Shown here piece after piece: positions 9,095 through 16,515 of a stretch of 64,000 nt of DNA. Numbering within the stretch: position 1 is the first letter of the stretch; each line of letters begins with the position of its first letter. The notes beneath the pieces were generated by a model. That model made no database searches. It was not told where the DNA came from and was given only the letters and a program-made list of their open reading frames with translations. The stretch spans positions 1,488,001 to 1,552,000 of the forward strand of contig CBDFIN010000012.1 of the NCBI GenBank assembly GCA_965248135.1, in the 5' to 3' direction. The position numbers and the translations under genes were made by a program. Source of the DNA: SZUA-100 sp965248135. GTDB taxonomy: Bacteria > Pseudomonadota > Alphaproteobacteria > Rhizobiales > Rhizobiaceae.

Positions 9095-9642
9095 GCATTC
9101 AGGCACTTATCTATCAGATCACCCAGGCCGGGATTGGCGCGTTGTTCAATGCCGAGGACAGTGGATTGCAGGCGCAATTTTCGCACATAGCCTTCGGCAC
9201 AGGGATCGATAATTCCGGCTACACTCCGCAGTTTGCCCAAACCGCATTGCATTCAGAGTTTCTGCGTAATGCCATCGGCAGTGGTGAGCGCATTGCCAAT
9301 AATGAAATTCTTGTCCAGGCCCAAATGGAAGGGGCCGGTGAAGGCCGGATCAACGAGATCGGCTTCTTTCTCGATGACGGCACCCTGTTTGCCATCTGGT
9401 CCGACCCTGCCGGTGGTATTGGCGAGAAGAAGGCGGGTGTGCCCTACGTCTTTGCCCAAACCGTGGTCATTGATCAGGTCAATCTCGACAATCTTGAATT
9501 TATTGCCGGTGGTCCAACGGTCAATATCATCCTTGCCGGGCCAATCGCGCAGATGTCTGCTGAAATCATCCGCCTGCAACGCCGGGCGGTTGAGAGCGAA
9601 AACCAACGTTTGATCCCACTCATTCAATCCACATGGAGATAG
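9091..9642 (+). CDS. Phage tail fibre N-terminal (gpH-like, DUF3751-type) protein
   Basis: A 183-residue protein resembling the N-terminal attachment domain of P2-type tail fibres: IAFGTG near residue 31, then INEIGFFLDDGTLFAIWSDP-like strands and a C-terminal helix. In P2 this domain heads a long fibre; here the gene stops after the domain and the fibre shaft appears to be a separate gene downstream. Short, split fibre modules are common in rhizobial prophages. Confidence 0.75.
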   Translation: MSIQALIYQITQAGIGALFNAEDSGLQAQFSHIAFGTGIDNSGYTPQFAQTALHSEFLRNAIGSGERIANNEILVQAQMEGAGEGRINEIGFFLDDGTLFAIWSDPAGGIGEKKAGVPYVFAQTVVIDQVNLDNLEFIAGGPTVNIILAGPIAQMSAEIIRLQRRAVESENQRLIPLIQSTWR

Positions 9643-9645
9643 ATA

Positions 9646-10401
9646 ATGTCCCTTGAACAATCCATTGCCGATCTAACCACCCAAGCCGGATTGCTGCTTG
9701 ATCTGCCGCAATCCATCAAAGATGAAGCCATCGCCCAGACCGCCCTGATCTCTCAGGCGCATCAGGACCATCTAAACAGCCTGTACAAGAGTGTCTATAT
9801 TGATGCGCTGGCTGGCGATGATGCCAATGACGGGTCGCAAGCTAATCCGCTCAAAACAATGACCGCAGCAATAGCTGAAGGGGCCCGCGGCGGATTGTTG
9901 GATATATATCTGGAGACAGATATTCACATGGATCAGGTTGTCGCTGTCAGCGATATGCGCGTTCGGATATTCAGCACTTCGTCACAGAAGAAGAAATTGT
10001 CGTTTCAGCAGGCGACCTTAACGACCTCTCAGACATATAGGGTACTGAGGGGATTTAAAATTTCGAATGCTCAGATCCTTGTATCTGGCCTGGAAGTTAT
10101 CCTCCCGGCACTGGATGCCGTTTATTCCGCCTATTCTGTGGCCAATGCAGCCTCACCGTTCCATATAAGTTCACCGACCGACTTTGCCGTTAATTCGGTG
10201 GTGTTTGATCGCTGTAATCTCGATATCCCGGCAAGCATTTTCAACCCGATGATAAACACCGCTTCGACCGGTCTGGTTTTGATGGTCTATGCCTGTGTTG
10301 CAATCGACCAGCCGCTGGCCGGGGCTCTGGTTGTAGGTGCGGCATCGGGAACGGATGCAAATACCATTCCATGGCTGTTGACCAACCTGGCAACCCTCTA
10401 A
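9646..10401 (+). CDS. Putative tail fibre/receptor-binding protein
   Basis: A 251-residue protein with a helical N-terminus (residues 1-50), then a motif DALAGDDANDGSQANPLKT (residues about 55-73) that opens many beta-helix fibre and tailspike domains, followed by strand-rich sequence to the end. It starts 3 bp after the fibre N-terminal gene with a GGAG ribosome site. A receptor-binding role is inferred from position and the beta-helix-like opening motif; no catalytic residues were recognised. Confidence 0.6.
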   Translation: MSLEQSIADLTTQAGLLLDLPQSIKDEAIAQTALISQAHQDHLNSLYKSVYIDALAGDDANDGSQANPLKTMTAAIAEGARGGLLDIYLETDIHMDQVVAVSDMRVRIFSTSSQKKKLSFQQATLTTSQTYRVLRGFKISNAQILVSGLEVILPALDAVYSAYSVANAASPFHISSPTDFAVNSVVFDRCNLDIPASIFNPMINTASTGLVLMVYACVAIDQPLAGALVVGAASGTDANTIPWLLTNLATL

Positions 10402-10426
10402 ACTCCCACAGCAGAAAGAATGAAGC

Positions 10427-10828
10427 ATGACTATCTCAATACGACATGATGGCAAGGATTATATCAATTTTGAAGTCACTCAGTTGCTTGAAGAAGGCAT
10501 TCCGCAGGCCGCAATCGATGGATACCACACCGGATTGCGGGTTGGCGAGATCAAGGCCGAATGCCGGCGGCGCATCTATTCAGCCGCTAGCGCCGAAACG
10601 CAAATGAACATGGCAGCGGCGGCGGCCGTGGTATCGGGAAAAACAGCTAGTGCCCGAACCGATGCTGAAAAGACCGTTCTGGCCGGTGCGGAACAGGCGC
10701 TTGGCTGGGTCAATGCCATGCGGGCCAACATCGCCACCCTTGCTGCTGATCCCGATCTCGATATCACCGATAATGCCAATTGGCCTGATTGTCCGGCAGA
10801 TGTGCTGGCACTGGTTGAGTTGTTTTAG
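10427..10828 (+). CDS. Prophage protein, possible tail fibre assembly factor
   Basis: A 133-residue protein, Ala-rich in the middle (residues about 45-75) with a conserved-looking RIYSAASAETQMNM stretch and a C-terminal DNANWPDCPADVLALVELF region. Such small proteins directly after the fibre gene often act as fibre assembly chaperones; the family could not be named. It is followed by structured repeat E. Confidence 0.5.
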   Translation: MTISIRHDGKDYINFEVTQLLEEGIPQAAIDGYHTGLRVGEIKAECRRRIYSAASAETQMNMAAAAAVVSGKTASARTDAEKTVLAGAEQALGWVNAMRANIATLAADPDLDITDNANWPDCPADVLALVELF

Positions 10829-10835
10829 ATTGGAA

Positions 10836-10915
10836 CCCTCCGTGGCAGGGCAAGCATTTGGAACAAATGTGCTAGCCCGTGAACGGGCGGCGGGCAGGAT
10901 TGCCCGGCGAAAGGA
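10836..10915 (+). repeat. Prophage intergenic structured element, copy E
   Basis: It begins CCCTCCGTGGCAG. The outer stem is GGGC/GCCC as in copy C, while the inner arms have changed to ATTTG/CAAAT from CAAAG/CTTTG, so pairing is kept with different bases. It ends with CGAAAGG as the ribosome site of the next gene. Confidence 0.75.
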
Positions 10916-10918
10916 AAA

Positions 10919-11329
10919 ATGAGTTCATTCACATCACCACTGATTGTCCGTGTCGAGCAGCGTGAGCGCTCGGGCCGTGGTGTCTATACGGTGATGGAGC
11001 CTTTTAGCTATCATGTCGGCGAGGAAGAAAGCGGTATCGAGATCATGGTGCCGGATGGTTTTGAAACCGATTTTGCCTCGATCCCGCGCCTGGCGCGGCT
11101 GATTATTTCACCTTCCGGCCTGCATGCCAAGGCCTCGTTAATTCACGACGGGCTATACAACGGTGGCGCGCAACTTACAGGTTGGCGGGAACCGGCAATC
11201 ACCCGCCGAAGGGCCGATCAGGTGTTTCTCGAGGCCATGCAGGTGCTCAATGTGCCGAATTGGCGGTGCTGGGTCATTTATTTCTCAGTCCGCCTGTTCG
11301 GCTGGATTGCATGGGCGGGGAAACTGTGA
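10919..11329 (+). CDS. DUF1353 family phage protein
   Basis: A 136-residue protein with the DUF1353 pattern: VPDGFETDFASIPRLARLI, then the HDGLYNGG motif, and a hydrophobic C-terminus. This family is common in phages and gene transfer agents of alphaproteobacteria; a cell-wall peptidase-like function has been suggested but is not shown here. The stop overlaps the next ATG (TGATG). Confidence 0.78.
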   Translation: MSSFTSPLIVRVEQRERSGRGVYTVMEPFSYHVGEEESGIEIMVPDGFETDFASIPRLARLIISPSGLHAKASLIHDGLYNGGAQLTGWREPAITRRRADQVFLEAMQVLNVPNWRCWVIYFSVRLFGWIAWAGKL

Positions 11330-11667
11330 TGTTTGAGTACCGCGCCAAGGTCACTGCCGTCTATGACGCCGATACTATCACGGTCGATATCGATCTCGGT
11401 TTTCATGCTTGGCAGAAAAAAATGAAACTTCGGTTTTATGGCATAGATGCGCCGGAAATGCGTGGCAAAGAACGCCCGGATGGCCTCAAAGCCCGCGACT
11501 GGCTGCGTCAACGCATCCTCGGCAACGAGGTGACCATCATCACCCACAAGGACAAACAGGGCAAATATGGCCGCTGGCTGGCGGAAGTCTATCCGGTTGG
11601 CAATTTCAACATCAGTTATAACCGCATGCTGGTTAATGCCGGCCACGCGGTGGAAAGGGTGTATTGA
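11329..11667 (+). CDS. SNase-like (thermonuclease-fold) protein
   Basis: A 112-residue OB-fold protein of the staphylococcal nuclease family. It shows VYDADTITVDIDLGF (metal-binding Asp), LRFYGIDAPEM with the conserved Arg, and GKYGRWLAEVY with the second catalytic Arg. It therefore keeps the catalytic set in a minimal single domain. No signal peptide, so it would act in the cytosol. Start ATG 11329 overlaps the stop of the DUF1353 gene. Confidence 0.78.
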   Translation: MFEYRAKVTAVYDADTITVDIDLGFHAWQKKMKLRFYGIDAPEMRGKERPDGLKARDWLRQRILGNEVTIITHKDKQGKYGRWLAEVYPVGNFNISYNRMLVNAGHAVERVY

Positions 11668-11876
11668 TGGTTGAAGTTCGCGAAGCCTTGGAAGCAACAA
11701 TTGAGGGAACCTATGGCAGCAATTATGATCGCCGCCCCAAGTCGGAATGCCGGTTTGAGGGGGAGGCTAGGCTAAAGGCGAAGTCCATAAGCGAATTTCT
11801 TCAAAACGTTGATGACGATATGCCGGTTTGTGAGCTGCGCGATCAACTCGACGAAATCTGGAATCGAGGTTTTTGA
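11667..11876 (+). CDS. Small prophage protein, unrecognised
   Basis: A 69-residue acidic protein that starts at the overlap with the nuclease gene (TTGATG). It has two predicted helices (residues about 3-13 and 30-65) and a DDDMPVCELRDQLDEIW C-terminal segment. No family was recognised. Overlap with the upstream stop and close spacing to the next gene support that it is real. Confidence 0.5.
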   Translation: MVEVREALEATIEGTYGSNYDRRPKSECRFEGEARLKAKSISEFLQNVDDDMPVCELRDQLDEIWNRGF

Positions 11877-11880
11877 ATTG

Positions 11881-12117
11881 ATGTCGGAAAGAACCCGTTG
11901 CATCGTTCCATTCTGCCGGCGGACTATCAAGCGCGTTTCCAAGCGACATGAGTGGATTTGCAGCAAGCATTGGCCGCTCACAAGCCGTCGCCTGCGTAAG
12001 GTGTATTTTGCCCGCTGGCGGCGATATGAGCGCGGTGAGCGATCCCAGGTCCGCCACATCAACCGAATATGGGAGAAACTGAAGTGCCAGGCGATTGAGG
12101 GAGCGGCGGGGATATGA
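11881..12117 (+). CDS. Small basic Cys-containing prophage protein
   Basis: A 78-residue, strongly basic protein with CIVPFCRR at the N-terminus and a further Cys/His pair (WICSKHW) near residue 27, suggesting a small zinc-binding site; the rest is Arg/Trp-rich helical sequence. The stop overlaps the next ATG (ATGA). A nucleic-acid-binding role is inference only. Confidence 0.5.
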   Translation: MSERTRCIVPFCRRTIKRVSKRHEWICSKHWPLTSRRLRKVYFARWRRYERGERSQVRHINRIWEKLKCQAIEGAAGI

Positions 12118-12323
12118 ACGTTGCTCAGTTGTCTTTCCTACCGCCCAAACCGAGAGCCAAGCGCCAATGGCGCATGCATGTCGTGGACGCTGGAGAAGGT
12201 ATTGTTTTTGAGTGTGGTCGCTGCGGTCACAACACGGGATGGATCGATGATAAATGAACGATCACGGAAAACAAGCGTGGTCATCCGTGTCCAAAATGCA
12301 ACAAAACCGACCTTGCTGATTAA
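12114..12323 (+). pseudogene. Zinc-ribbon phage protein interrupted by a TGA codon
   Basis: The frame begins MNVAQLSFLPPKPRAK and encodes a first CGRC pair. A TGA at 12255-12257 follows, and the frame continues with a second CPKC pair before stopping at 12321-12323. Related phage proteins recalled from this family have a Trp at the TGA position, so TGG to TGA is the simplest change. The truncated 47-residue product has only half of the zinc ribbon. Other genes here use TGA as a normal stop, so recoding is unlikely. Confidence 0.6.
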
Positions 12324-12330
12324 AGCAATT

Positions 12331-12440
12331 CCCCGCCAGGCGGGGGCCGGGATGTTAGAGCATCCCGAACCGGGTGCACGAACACCCACGACCGAAACAG
12401 GCCGGTTCCGGCCATCCCGCCACGCTGATCAGCGCGGGAT
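12331..12440 (+). promoter_or_regulatory. Five consecutive hairpins upstream of com-mom
   Basis: Five inverted repeats follow in a row: CCCCG/CGGGG (12331-12345), GGGATG/CATCCC (12349-12366), GGGTG/CACCC (12372-12387), GGCCGG/CCGGCC (12400-12413) and ATCCCGC/GCGGGAT (12414-12440). The loop of the last holds the palindrome GCTGATCAGC. No coding frame explains them. They lie 21 bp upstream of com, so they may form the leader of its transcript, terminate tail transcription, or both. Confidence 0.65.
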
Positions 12441-12461
12441 GATATTGGTTGAAAACAATTA

Positions 12462-12662
12462 ATGGAGCCTATACGCTGCGGTTCGTGCCGAGCCCTCTTG
12501 TTCAAATCGGCAAACGGCGCTATTGCTGCTGCTATCGAGATCAAATGCCGCCGTTGCGGCACGATCAATAATCTGAGGCCATCCCCAAAAGAGCCCTTGC
12601 CAGAACGCCACACCGAGCGTCGTCGAAGAGAAAGACGTTCGCGTGAGACCGCTTATAAATGA
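12462..12662 (+). CDS. com: Com-like zinc-finger translational activator
   Basis: A 66-residue protein with two Cys pairs (IRCGSCRALLF and IKCRRCGTINNLR) followed by a very basic Arg-rich tail, as in Com of phage Mu, an mRNA-binding zinc finger that opens the translation start of mom. The mom reading frame begins inside the 3' end of this gene (20-bp overlap), the arrangement known from Mu, which supports both assignments. Confidence 0.8.
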   Translation: MEPIRCGSCRALLFKSANGAIAAAIEIKCRRCGTINNLRPSPKEPLPERHTERRRRERRSRETAYK

Positions 12663-13341
12663 CGTTCGAGCATGCTCGATCTGGGATCAACCCCGACTGG
12701 ATATTTTGGGCAAAGCCCGGAAACTTCAACAAGAGAAACCGTTGCATGTTGACTGGTTGAACTATCATGGTGCTCTTTATGCCTGCCGCAACTGGCACTA
12801 TTCCGGCTCAATGCCAGCCAGCAAAACCGTTAAAATCGGGATTTGGGAACATGGCAGGTTCACCGGATGCATGGTTTATTCAAGAGGGGCCAATCCAAAG
12901 ATAGGCCAGCCATTTCAGCTACCACAAACCGGGATTTGTGAGCTCACCAGAATAGCACTTAAGCGACATCAAACGCCGGTTTCCAGATTGATCAGCCTAT
13001 CGCTAAAGCTGCTTCGAAAACAATCGCCCAATCTTAGAATGATCGTTTCCTATGCCGACACCGAACAAGGCCACATTGGCACGGTTTATCAGGCATCCAA
13101 CTGGCGATACCTTGGCGAGATTGATTCCTACAAAATCCGGTTTGGCGATGAAATCTTGCACCCAAGGACCATGAATGAGCGGGCCAAACGGACAGGCCAA
13201 TCATTGCGTGAGTATATAAATGCATCTGCGCAGAAGATTGAAAATGTCAGGGGATTGACCCGGCACAAATATATCTGGCCACTGGATGATGAAATGAAGG
13301 AATTAGCAGTGAAACTATCAATTCCTTATCCACAAAGATAA
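12643..13341 (+). CDS. mom: Mom-like DNA adenine hypermodification protein
   Basis: A 232-residue protein of the Mom family, an acetyltransferase-fold enzyme that modifies adenines in phage DNA (methylcarbamoyl-type) and protects it from restriction. Family landmarks: NWHYSGSMP near residue 50, ELTRIAL near 100, and IVSYADTEQGHIGTVYQASNW near 130-150. The frame opens with a GTG at 12643 within com, matching the overlap and GTG start known for Mu. Like Mu, com-mom is the last gene pair before the prophage end. Expression is probably under Com control at translation. Confidence 0.8.
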   Translation: MRPLINDVRACSIWDQPRLDILGKARKLQQEKPLHVDWLNYHGALYACRNWHYSGSMPASKTVKIGIWEHGRFTGCMVYSRGANPKIGQPFQLPQTGICELTRIALKRHQTPVSRLISLSLKLLRKQSPNLRMIVSYADTEQGHIGTVYQASNWRYLGEIDSYKIRFGDEILHPRTMNERAKRTGQSLREYINASAQKIENVRGLTRHKYIWPLDDEMKELAVKLSIPYPQR

Positions 13342-13345
13342 TCCA

Positions 13346-13413
13346 AGCGTGTGAAGCAGGCGATGGCCGGGCACCACCCGGCACAGCGGCGGCGCAACAC
13401 CGACCCACACGCT
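13346..13413 (+). terminator. Long inverted repeat after mom, possible terminator
   Basis: AGCGTGTG (13346-13353) pairs with CACACGCT (13406-13413), and inside it GCCGGG pairs with CCCGGC around a short loop. It starts 5 bp after the mom stop. There is no clean T-run, so it could be a factor-assisted terminator or a structural element. Confidence 0.45.
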
Positions 13414-13473
13414 CCAAATTTCAAAATTCTAGCGTTAGAGTGTGTTCCCACTACACAACCACTAACGTTTTGG

Positions 13474-13513
13474 TGTCTAAAAGATTGCGCCTATTTGTCT
13501 AAAAGATCGCGCC
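13474..13513 (+). repeat. Two 18-bp direct repeats at 22-bp spacing, candidate prophage-end sites
   Basis: TGTCTAAAAGATTGCGCC at 13474 is repeated as TGTCTAAAAGATCGCGCC at 13496. Repeats with a 22-bp period just after com-mom resemble the transposase-binding sites at the right end of Mu-like phages, and a CA dinucleotide at 13520-13521 could be the terminus. This is a suggestion only; no transposase or integrase gene of the prophage lies in the window. Confidence 0.4.
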
Positions 13514-13617
13514 GAGCTACAGGTGAGGCGAATCCCAAACCCAGGAAGCACCGTATCCCAGTATTTTTGACTACCGGATTTTGGGTGTTTTAATTGTTCT
13601 ATGACCAGCGCAGTAAA

Positions 13618-13638
13618 TTTTTGTCTCATTTTTGTCTC
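13618..13638 (+). repeat. Paired direct repeat near tRNA-Thr 3' end
   Basis: TTTTTGTCTC occurs twice with an 11-bp period, 128 bp from the encoded CCA end of the tRNA. Short close-set direct repeats beside a tRNA 3' end resemble integrase arm-type sites. The rest of 13522-13765 holds no gene. Confidence 0.35.
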
Positions 13639-13765
13639 TCAAATCGCTTGATTACAAGCTATCAGAAATGAGGCGTTATGAGGAGGGGTATCGGATAAAT
13701 GAAAGAGAATATCCTCTAATATCCTGTTATTATTGATGATTTTTATATGCTATGAGAAGGAATGT

Positions 13766-13841
13766 TGGTGCCCCCAGAAAGATTCGAACTTCCGACCTAC
13801 TGATTACAAATCAGTTGCTCTACCAGCTGAGCTATAAGGGC
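13766..13841 (-). tRNA. tRNA-Thr (anticodon TGT)
   Basis: A cloverleaf can be drawn in full on the minus strand: acceptor GCCCTTA/TGGGGGC, D arm GCTC...GAGC, anticodon stem CTGAT/ATCAG with loop TTTGTAA, T stem GGAAG/CTTTC with loop TTCGAAT, discriminator A and encoded CCA. Its 3' end faces the prophage, so it may be the attachment gene of that or an earlier element. Confidence 0.92.
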
Positions 13842-14117
13842 ATTTGGCTGTTGAACACCAAATAATGCCGATACCGCATCGCCAATTCAATTGCAACCTG
13901 TTTGCCGGTAGGGCACGCCAATCGCTAGAAAGTTTTCTGGTTTCCAATTGTATGATTATGTGATTCCTGGTCCCATCGAAACCGATGGGACATTGTTATG
14001 AACACGACTGTCAGTACTGGATGAATACTTCCCACTTACGCCGAAGTAAAATTCCCCGGTTCCGAGCGCCTGAGTGCCATGTATTTGGAGATGCATTCCC
14101 AAATACATGGTGTTGGC
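13842..14117. other. Non-coding gap before IS21 remnant
   Basis: No supported gene is seen. The stretch contains one short hairpin (TCCCATCGAAACCGATGGGA, about 13972-13991) that could terminate transcription. Otherwise nothing recognisable. Confidence 0.5.
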
Positions 14118-14237
14118 TGTAGATCGACATGCAAGATTGACCCCTTAAACGGGGAGATCGGCGTTCGATTTTGACCCCCTCCCTTGGTTGTGCATTGTAC
14201 CCGTCATTTGGATCAAAATGTCGGGGTTATACAGGGG

Positions 14238-14611
14238 ATGATTGTTGTGGTTGCGAAGGTCAGACGGGATCATTTTGTTCATAAGAAAGGCATTAAAGAG
14301 ATTTGCCGGGATCGCGGCATCTCGCGGAATTCTGTACGGAAGATTTTGCGCTCCAAAGTAACGGAGTTTCGCTATGACCGATCCACCCAACCGCTGCCAA
14401 AGTTGGGCCTTTTCACAGAACAGCTTGATACGATGTTGAAGGCGAACGAAAGATGTTCGCGCAAAGAACGGCTCACTCTGACGCGTATCCATGATGATCT
14501 GCGGCGTGTTGGCTATGACGGCAGTTACGATAGTGTGCGGCGATATGCAAAGCGCTGGAGGAATGAACGCAGCACCGGTTTGGAGCATGCACAGGGCAAT
14601 CGCATTTCAAA
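14238..14611 (+). pseudogene. istA: IS21 transposase IstA, N-terminal fragment
   Basis: About 124 residues remain: the helix-turn-helix region (KKGIKEICRDRGISRNSVRKIL) and the start of the next domain. The DDE core is missing, and the frame ends where ISAs1 sequence begins. It cannot make a functional transposase. Confidence 0.75.
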
Positions 14612-14973
14612 AGTTGTTTAGGAGTGAAAGCAGGAAATCATCATTCCAGCCAGCGCGTTTGAATTTTACGCGGTTTGATCCCTTGTCCTGATTTGCCTTT
14701 ATGATGTTTAGTGCGATACGTCTGAGGGCTGCAAAATTGATCGGTGCGTTGTCTTTGCGAGCGCGATGGAGATCATCATTCATAATGACATCAAGCGACC
14801 AGTGAAGGCTGTTTTCAATTTGCCAATGCCCCCGAATAATGGTTGCAGCTTCCTGCGCTTGTGGGGGTTTTGACATGAGATAAACGCGTTCGCAGCGGCT
14901 TGATTTTCCGTTCATTTCACGTGTTGAAGTGACATGGACGAAGGTCTTGAGGCTTGGCCATTTGTGTGTGTCC
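14607..14973 (-). pseudogene. ISAs1-family transposase, C-terminal fragment
   Basis: Read on the minus strand from the IS3 border at 14973, it encodes WPSLKTFVHVTSTRE, then the conserved GHWQIENSLHWSLDV motif and a KRAGWNDDFLLSLL end, as in the last third of ISAs1 (H-repeat-type) transposases. The N-terminal two thirds are absent. The 3' end abuts the istA fragment. Confidence 0.78.
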
Positions 14974-15023
14974 TGAACCGCCCTGTGTTTACCGGAGAGT
15001 AAAACTCTCTAAAGGTAGACCCT

Positions 15024-15395
15024 ATGAAACAGGAAAAACACACCCCTACATATAGCCCTGAATTCCGCACACGCGGCGTTCGTCTTTTCAACGATCATCG
15101 CGCAGATTACGCCAGCAATAACGCTGCCTATAAGGCGATAGCATCCAAGCTGGGCTGCTCTCCCGACAGTCTTCGCGCCTGGTGTCTTCAGGCTGAACGC
15201 GATGCTGGTAAACTGGCTGGCCCGACCAGCCAGGAGAAAGCCCGGATCAAGGAATTGGAGCGAGAAGTTCGTGAACTTCGCCAAGCCAATGAGATATTAA
15301 AGAAGGCCTCTCGCGTTGACCTTGTCACTCAGACCAATGGCGTTTTGGCGGTCAACTTTGCCCAGGCGGTGCTCGACCGCCCGTTTCGCAAATGA
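15024..15395 (+). CDS. IS3-family transposase OrfA
   Basis: A 123-residue OrfA: helix-turn-helix domain (residues about 8-70, with LGCSPDSLRAWC) followed by a leucine-zipper-like helix (KELEREVRELRQANEILKKA). Its stop overlaps the orfB start by ATGA. In this family a -1 frameshift joins OrfA and OrfB into the active transposase. Confidence 0.88.
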   Translation: MKQEKHTPTYSPEFRTRGVRLFNDHRADYASNNAAYKAIASKLGCSPDSLRAWCLQAERDAGKLAGPTSQEKARIKELEREVRELRQANEILKKASRVDLVTQTNGVLAVNFAQAVLDRPFRK

Positions 15396-16291
15396 CGAGC
15401 TTTGTTAAAGAGCATCGAGATGCTTTTGGGGTCGAGCCGATCTGCCGTGTTTTACCGATCGCCCCTTCGACATATTATGCCCGTCAGGCGATTGCCCGCA
15501 ATCCCGATCTGGCATCTGAGCGAGCCAAATGTGATGCTCGCCATTGTGAAGATATTGAGCGTGTTTGGGATGATAATCATCAACTTTACGGTGCCCGTAA
15601 AGTTTGGCACGGTTTACGCCGTGAGGGAAAACAAATTGCCCGTTGTAGCGTGGAGAGACTCATGAAAGTAATGAAAATACAAGGTGTTGTGCGAGGCAAG
15701 AAAGTCATCACCACCAACCCTGATGCCAGTCAGCCATGTCCAGATGACAAGGTCAATCGGGTGTTCAGCGCACAGCGCCCAAACCAGCTGTGGGTATCTG
15801 ACTTCACCTATGTATCCAGCTGGCAAGCAATGGTTTATGTGGCATTTGTCATTGATGTATTTGCTCGCAAGATTGTCGGCTGGCGGGTATCAACTTCTAT
15901 GACAACAAGCTTTGTTCTCGACGCTCTGAACCAGGCTATATGTCAGCGCGGTCCGAATGGTGGATTAATCCACCATTCGGACCGCGGCAGTCAATATCTG
16001 TCGATCAAATACACCGAACGGCTAGTAGAGGCCGGGATCGATCCATCTGTTGGCAGTGTCGGTGACAGCTATGACAACGCCATGGCAGAAAGCATAATTG
16101 GCCTGTTCAAGACCGAAGTCATCAAGCAATCAGGGCCGTGGAAATCTGTTGACCAGGTCGAATGGGAAACCCTGAAATGGGTCGACTGGTACAACAATCA
16201 GCGCTTGCTCGAACCAATCGGATACATCACGCCCAATGAAGCAGAGGAAAATTATTATGAAGACTTGAAAACCATACAAAAAGCAGCTTAA
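15392..16291 (+). CDS. IS3-family transposase OrfB
   Basis: A 299-residue integrase-core protein with the DDE motif visible: WVSDFTYV, HHSDRGSQYLS, and DNAMAESIIGLFKTE. An HTH_21-type DNA-binding part lies at residues about 60-100 (GARKVWHGLRREG). It is intact and of full length, so this element may still be mobile. Confidence 0.9.
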   Translation: MTSFVKEHRDAFGVEPICRVLPIAPSTYYARQAIARNPDLASERAKCDARHCEDIERVWDDNHQLYGARKVWHGLRREGKQIARCSVERLMKVMKIQGVVRGKKVITTNPDASQPCPDDKVNRVFSAQRPNQLWVSDFTYVSSWQAMVYVAFVIDVFARKIVGWRVSTSMTTSFVLDALNQAICQRGPNGGLIHHSDRGSQYLSIKYTERLVEAGIDPSVGSVGDSYDNAMAESIIGLFKTEVIKQSGPWKSVDQVEWETLKWVDWYNNQRLLEPIGYITPNEAEENYYEDLKTIQKAA

Positions 16292-16348
16292 GATTTGAAC
16301 CAATTACTCTCCGATAAACACGGGGCGGTTCATTACAGCGTTTCGGTA

Positions 16349-16515
16349 CTAGTGGTTCTGTACCAACATTTGCATCCGCCAGCGGCTCGTACTTATGGCA
16401 AATGTTGGAATCATAAGAACCACTAGAATTCAATAAGTTGCTAGTGGTCTTTGTGGCCAAAACGCTTGAAAAAGAACGTGCTGAAAAGGGATTCAAGCGT
16501 TTCGGCCAGACCACT
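16349..16515. repeat. CTAG-bounded palindrome pair, locus 1
   Basis: Two adjacent perfect-ended palindromes: 16349-16426 (arms CTAGTGGTTCT and CCAACATTTGC with their complements) and 16441-16515 (arms CTAGTGGTC, GGCC and AAGCG with complements). They are separated by the 14-base linker AATTCAATAAGTTG. The same architecture occurs at 18678 and 42960. It lies within the broken istA gene and has no coding capacity of its own. Confidence 0.8.

Larger units (their letters stand above)
14974..16332 (+). mobile_element. IS3-family insertion sequence (1359 bp)
   Basis: The terminal inverted repeats begin TGAACCGCCC and match over about 28 bp with a few differences (TGTGTTTACCGGAGAGTA against CGTGTTTATCGGAGAGTA). 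The element carries orfA and orfB in the usual overlap. The flanks (TCC and TTA) do not form a target duplication, so a later rearrangement or insertion next to a deletion is likely. Confidence 0.87.

Noticed and set aside
12255..12257. TGA read as Trp (altered genetic code)
   Set aside because: Many intact genes in the window end normally with TGA, so a single nonsense mutation is simpler.
12121..12462. 113-codon plus-strand frame covering the zinc-ribbon gene and the five hairpins
   Set aside because: It is out of frame with the zinc-ribbon gene and its second half simply reads the hairpins; no ribosome site.
16349..16515. Tandem palindromes considered as a CRISPR or integron attC array
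   Set aside because: Units differ in stem sequence, only two per locus, spacers are constant not variable, and no cas or integron integrase gene is present.
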